Positions 59,311-64,000 of a stretch of 64,000 bases of DNA are shown piece by piece. The DNA is from Selaginella moellendorffii (lineage: Eukaryota > Streptophyta > Lycopodiopsida > Selaginellales > Selaginellaceae). The stretch's first letter is position 1, and every line of letters begins with the position of its first letter. Under the pieces are notes generated by a model. It was not told the DNA's origin. It ran no database searches and saw nothing but the letters and a program-made list of their open reading frames with translations. The stretch spans positions 406,092-470,091 of the forward strand of contig NW_003314355.1 in NCBI RefSeq assembly GCF_000143415.4, in the 5' to 3' direction. The translations under genes and the position numbers were made by a program.

Positions 59311-60595
59311 ATGGCAAGGGCAGCGCGTAAGCAAACCCAGGCGGAGACAGAACCTCCGCCGGAGCTGGAGCCTCCGGTTGAACCCGAGGCTATGGATGAG
59401 GAATCCTTGCATGAGGAGGACTCTAGTGAGGAAACTTCCAAACGGTTTATGGTTTATATTCCTTAATGGCATTAAGGAATACCGACTTAAGGAAAACCGG
59501 TGGCGAGGTTCGGTCGTCCAAAGCTCGATTGGACGTGCTAGAAGGACAGTTGGCACAGACCAAGCATTGGATGCAGCCATCAAGGTGCATTTCAACGATA
59601 ACCTGCGAAAGGGGAACACGACGGGGTTGGGATCCATGTTTAGCAAAGGGGCCAAACCAAGGGGAACGTATAGCAGGGGGAAATTCAAGAAGAGTTTCTC
59701 TAAGAATGAGTCCTCGGGGTTCCGAAAAGGCAAATCCGGTGGCCAGCGAGCGAGTACGTGGGGGAGTCAAGCGAAAAGAGACAAACCCACGGATAAAAAG
59801 GTCAAGTCGTATAGCAGCATGGGAAACAACGTATGCTACAACTGCGGTGAAGCGGGACACTTTTCGAGGGAATGTCCCTACCCGAAGAAGGCCAGAGCCA
59901 ATATAGCTATCAAGTCGGGTGAAGTCCAAAATGAGGTATGTGATCCAGTCCCTAACTCAAAGTTACTCATTACACGAGCAACTTTGGTAGAGAGTCGTTC
60001 GCGACATCTACTCTCCCTCCGAGGGAAGCTCGGAGGTAGCTTTGTTAAGATCCTTATTGACACGGGTGCTTCGGATAATTTTGTGGCTGCAGACATAGTC
60101 CGGCAAGCCGGACTAACAGTGCAGCGGCTAGGCGAACCAAGGACTATAGAGTTTGTTCAAGGTAGCCAAAGCACCGATGAGGTACTTCGACAAGCAAGAG
60201 TCGAAGTAGGGACATGGAAAGTGGACATGGATTTCACCGTGTTGGACATGGCGGGATTTGACGTGATCTTCGGAATGGATTGGTTCAATCGGTTCGTGGT
60301 AGCCCTGCATGGACAAGGTAGGAACCTTGTGGTACTGGCGAATGCCCAAGGAAGAAGATCTAGAGTGGAGGCCCAGGATCTAAAGGTAGGGCAAAGCAAG
60401 GCCAAAGAATCCTGCTTAAACCTGGTGTCCATGAGAGGACAACTCACTAAAGGAACTAAGGCAGCCTTTTTGTGCTTACTCTCGGTGGAGAGTGACAAAA
60501 AGACAGGAACGGAAGAAGTACCTTTAGTGCTCCAGCGGGTGTTGGACCAATTCCAGGATACCATGCCGGAGGAGCTACCGGTGGGGTTGCCCCCC
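59311..60595 (+). pseudogene. Ty3/gypsy gag-protease frame, unit 2 (capsid deleted)
   Basis: The gag Met is at 59311, in the same context as 56206. At about 59445-59495 unrelated sequence replaces a few codons and brings a TAA. At about 59560 the text jumps to a point equivalent to about 57035 in unit 1, removing about 630 bp that encode the capsid domain. From there the frame is open to the inserted LTR. It has the zinc knuckle CYNCGEAGHFSREC (about 59836-59877), protease IDTGASDNFVA (about 60056-60088) and FGMDWF. It could not make a particle alone. It is interrupted at 60596. Confidence 0.9.
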
Positions 60596-62299
60596 TGTGA
60601 GACACAAAATCCCCAGGCCCCAAAGTGGAGCCGGAAGGGCGCCACATGGTAGTGGCCGAAGCGAGAGCCAAACGAGCGTAACACGTTTGGACCAAAAGCT
60701 CCGACTTGAAAAGTCAAGAGCGGGAGTGGAACTCCCAACGAAGTGCTCGAAGAACGAGCACGAAGCGAGCAAAAGGCGAGGCTCCAAAAAGGGACCCAAA
60801 AGGACCAACACATGACACGTGGGAGTGTCCGAGATGGACTCGAGTTGGAGTCCGAAGTGGAGTCCGAGATGGACCCGAGTTGGAGTCTGAAGTGGAGTCC
60901 GAGATGGACTCGAGTTGGAGTCCGAAGTGGAGTCCGAGATGGACCCGAGATGGAGTCCGAGATGGAGTCCGAAGTGGAGTCCGAGGTGGACCCGAGATGG
61001 ACCCGAGTTGGAGTCCGAAGTGGAGTCCGAGATGGACCCGAGATGGAGTCCGAGATGGAGTCCGAGATGGAGTCCGAGGTGGACCCAAGATGGACCCGAA
61101 ATGGAGTCCGAGATGGAGTCCGAAGTCGAGACCGAGACCGGGACCGAGACCGAGATCGAGACCGAGATCGGGACCGAGACCGAGACCGAGGCCGAGGCCG
61201 AGACCGAGCCCGAGCCCGAGTCCGAGTCCGAATCCGAGTCCGAGTCCGAGTCCGAGTCCGAGTCCGAGTCCGAGTCCGAGTCCGAGTCCGAGTCCGAAGC
61301 CTGAGAGGGTGAAAGCCCAAAGCGTTCGTCTCCCAGACCCTGGGGGGTTTGGTGAGCTCCAAAAGTATAGTAGGGGGAGGACTGCAGTGGAGCCAGTTTG
61401 GCCAGGAAAGGCTAGTTTGGCCCAGGAAGGCCGGACCCAGTGTTGGGTGATGAGCTGCCCACTGGGAAGTCCAAGACTAGAGTGAACACAGACCGACAAG
61501 CGGGGTAGCTTGGTGAAGTGTTCAAGAGCCGGCTCTAGTTCCCCCGGGAGATCGACTGGCCGATGCTCCCAGTCCAAGTGTGGGTGGCACTACCTATTTG
61601 GATACCTGGTGTGGCTCAACGGAACCCGCTCTAAGCCCATGGCTAGAGCACCCAAGGGCAGAAGGCGAGGAGAGTACCCAGGTGGCTCGCGTAAGGCCAC
61701 GGTGTTCCGAAATGTTGTCCCAAAGGCCCATACTGTGGAAAGGAAGAGGAGCAGTCCTCTGGGGTAGTGACCAAGGACACAGTCGTGTAGTGAGGAAGTC
61801 CCAGAGGACCGTGGGACTTAGTGGTCGGGCCTGTGGGTCTCGATCTAGTGGCAGTGTTGGCAAACACGGCCAGGGGCAGAAAGGGACTTAGTGCGGACTG
61901 ACAGAGGGATATTGGGGAAGGCTATTCCCCTTGTCGGTGGGCATCCTAAGGATGCTAAGGAGTGGATCTGAGATGACCACTCACGGATGGTTTGCCTAGT
62001 CTTGGAGAGCCAAGACGGTGATGCAAGTGGTATTGGACTACCAGTGTGGCAAAGGTGATTGGGCATGGCCTTAGCGTAACGGGCTGCTATGTCGGTGGTA
62101 CCTTTGAGTGTCGGTCATGGGATCGGACACGTGGAGCACTTGGACCAAGTGCAAATGTTGAGTGGCATGGATGCCATTCTCGGGGCTAGCAAGTCCCAAG
62201 TCTTGGATTGGACTCATGGAGGTTGTGAATGAGACTCCTCCAAGTGGCCAGAGGTGTGGTTAAGTGACTAAAGTAGAATGGAAAATTTAGTCGCTTACA
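60596..62299 (+). mobile_element. LARD-A solo LTR inside gypsy pol
   Basis: 1704 bp, TGTGAG...TTTAGTCGCTTACA. CCCCC at 60591-60595 and 62300-62304 is the five-base target duplication, and the gypsy frame resumes exactly after it. The minisatellite is about 60825-61300 and the shared core about 61306-61375. It is one of the less eroded LARD-A LTRs. Confidence 0.95.
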
Positions 62300-62727
62300 C
62301 CCCCGCACGACCAATAGAACATAAGATTGAGCTGGTCGAGGGCATTGAGGCGGTGGTTCGTCCACCCTATCGTTTGAAAGAAAAAGAACTCGCGGAGCTC
62401 AAGCGCCAACTAGAGGAGTTGGTGGACAAGGGGTATGTTAGGTTGAGCAAATTGCCGTATGGGGCACCGGTGCTATTCGTGAAAAAGAAAGATGGGTCTA
62501 TGCGCATGTGCATAGACTACTGGTTGGTCAACAAATATACAAAGAAGAACAAGTACCCTTTGCCAATGATTGAGGACCTGTTCGATAGGTTGGGAAAGGC
62601 AAAATACTTCTCGAGAATTGACCTAAGGTCAGGATACTACCAGATCAGGGTAGCGAAGGAAGATGTCGAGAAGACAACCTGTCGAACAAGGTATGGGAGC
62701 TTTGAGTTTCTGGTGATGCCCTTCGGA
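62300..62727 (+). pseudogene. Ty3/gypsy reverse transcriptase N-terminal fragment, unit 2
   Basis: RT copies the element RNA into DNA. The open frame has [63 protein letters not shown] and FEFLVMPFG, the fingers and first palm motifs of Ty3/gypsy RT. The D of SRIDL is the first catalytic aspartate. The sequence stops right after MPFG, so the YxDD catalytic pair, RNase H and integrase are gone. It continues the frame split at 60595 by the solo LTR. A Y-W replaces the usual Y-R in IDYW. Confidence 0.92.
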
Positions 62728-63628
62728 GTTAGTTTTGATAGATTTGGATGTTATTTCCTTTGGGTGATACATTCGCGAGCATTTTGCTTGCCAGTCGATG
62801 ATACTTTGTGTTCTTTGAGTTATCTTTCATAAGTTGTTGGCTTATTGTCTACTATCTTCGATAGTTAAGTTTTATCATTGCGTTTACTTGATGATGTACT
62901 TGCTATTGAATTTTGTTTGATGGTGAATCCTATGTTTACCAACTATGACGATCTTGGTGGTTCCTATACTATAATACTAGTTTATCGGATGATAACTTAC
63001 TTGGAATACTTTTGTGTTCTACTCTAAGATATAATCACTGGTAATTAAGTCTCTAAGATATCATTGTCTCTGACTTTGATATTTTCCATCTATTGATCTT
63101 TGAGTTTGGGCCAGTATAGGCAGACTGGCTTCGGCACTTCGTGTGCATGTTGAAATCTCTAGTCATGGGGTAGCTACTATCGACTGGTCACATAACCCGC
63201 CTCTCTGTCGCTGTTCCTTATTCCGTTAAAAAGGGCGTGACCGTGTAAACAACTCTAACTGCCTGTTTACAGTAGTCTATCTAAACCTTATCGACGGGTT
63301 TGGTTTCTTTGCTTAGGAGGGTTGGGGCCTCTGGCTTCTCTCTCTATGTTCCTGCGGGCAGGGGCATATCACACTTTTGTAAGCTGGGTGACTCCCAGAG
63401 CAGCAAGGGTGGCTGACTCCGTTGGTCATTTCCTTGTCGGCGACGGTCAGAAGGTGTCTGAGCTGGTAGCGCATCCGCGTTAGACAAAAAGGTTGCCCCC
63501 TAACTCATTTAAGTTGGTGCATTTCTCACATAGTGTGAGTACCGTGAACTTTTTCTGGGGTTGTTTCCTTGGTGGTATTCTAGACTCCAGTATGCATCGA
63601 CGAGGACGTCAATCTTCCCAAGGGGGGG
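62727..63628 (+). mobile_element. LARD-B 3-prime interior fragment joined to gypsy RT
   Basis: It matches 14985-15886 on the plus strand and the reverse of about 17974-18870. It starts at GAGTTAGTTTTGATAG, which shares a few bases with the RT end, so the junction looks like end-joining at microhomology. It ends in the G-run of the polypurine tract where a LARD-B LTR is expected, but TRIM-2 begins instead. Confidence 0.82.
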
Positions 63629-64000
63629 TGTTAGGCACCAGGTCAGGATAATAGGATAAGGAAAGGGCCCTGCAATCAAGTGATCACCCCTTTAGCCAGT
63701 TGGCTTAGGGTGTAAGGGATAGGATCCTAACAATGGTATTGGAGCCTAATTCGATTCTCGTGGCTGACGAGTGGGGTAGGAATATTTTGAGGAATATTCA
63801 ACATGGTGGATCTAGAGGGAGAACCAAAGTTTGGTAGACCCTAAGAGAAGGACCATGGTGACCGGATGGTGGCCTAAGTATGATCGCGGACGATCATTCC
63901 CTGACGAGGGGGAGGATTGTTAGGCACCAGGTCAGGATAATAGGATAAGGAAAGGGCCCTGCAATCAAGTGATCACCCCTTTAGCCAGTTGGCTTAGGGT
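63629..64000 (+). mobile_element. TRIM-2, terminal-repeat retrotransposon in miniature (cut by window end)
   Basis: The left LTR is 63629-63732 (104 bp, TGTTAGG...CCTAACA). PBS TGGTATTGGAGC is at 63734-63745. The interior is about 185 bp and non-coding, with a purine tract GAGGGGGAGGA just before the right LTR at 63918. The right LTR is cut by the window end and repeats the left one for its visible 83 bases. Part of the LTR resembles the TRIM-1 LTR (CCAGTTGGCTTA). Confidence 0.9.

Overview
The window looks like nuclear DNA of a land plant. There are no bacterial features. The retrotransposons carry primer-binding sites for plant initiator tRNA-Met. Broken pentatricopeptide-repeat (PPR) genes and an intron-bearing CYP88-like P450 relic (ent-kaurenoic acid oxidase family) are present. 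The style of the PPR relics would suit a lycophyte such as Selaginella, but that placement is an inference and not proven by anything here. I found no intact conventional gene. Nearly every long open frame comes from LTR minisatellites or retrotransposon remains.

1-37 kb is a nest of retrotransposons. The oldest host is a decayed Ty1/copia element on the minus strand (integrase, protease, zinc knuckle, gag, PBS), seen in pieces between 25.2 and 37.4 kb. Large non-autonomous LTR elements of family LARD-A have inserted into it. They have LTRs of about 1.5-1.9 kb, TGTGAG...CTTACA in element orientation, and about 4.2 kb of non-coding interior. Copies are called Z (1-9125), Y (9126-25208, interrupted) and X (25215-32421). 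A 664 bp TRIM (32464-33127) and a LARD-A solo LTR (34364-36593) are also in the copia element. Copy Y was split by a second non-autonomous family, LARD-B (9753-21324, minus). That element was itself split by a plus-strand LARD-B (9983-17026). Five-base target-site duplications support X (CTACA), the outer LARD-B (ATAAG), the TRIM (TGCAC) and the solo LTR (GCAAG).

37.4-51.8 kb is lower in transposons and partly very AT-rich. It holds a local duplication, two SINE-like tRNA-derived repeats, PPR pseudogene fragments on both strands, a possible Helitron terminus, about 6 kb of AT-rich DNA with only a weak gag-like trace, the CYP88-like pseudogene (about 47.9-49.1 kb, minus), unidentified exon-like fragments (49.7-51.0 kb, minus) and a GA microsatellite.

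51.8-64 kb is again nested retrotransposons: a C-to-T decayed LARD-A interior, a LARD-B LTR with another LARD-B LTR inside it (6 bp duplication ATAAAG), a LARD-A LTR piece, and two same-strand copies of a coding Ty3/gypsy element with gag, zinc knuckle, protease and the start of reverse transcriptase. The second gypsy copy is split by a LARD-A solo LTR (TSD CCCCC). It is then cut inside RT and joined to a LARD-B 3-prime end. The window ends in a second TRIM whose tiny LTRs are related to the first.

The most notable pattern is modular sharing. The coding gypsy LTR, the LARD-A LTR and the LARD-B LTR all contain a common core of about 80-110 bp with long G runs, and gypsy and LARD-A share PBS and LTR ends. 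This suggests an autonomous gypsy element with parasitic non-coding derivatives. LARD-B LTRs additionally carry a phased G-box/ABRE array and a perfect 12 bp hairpin next to the PBS.
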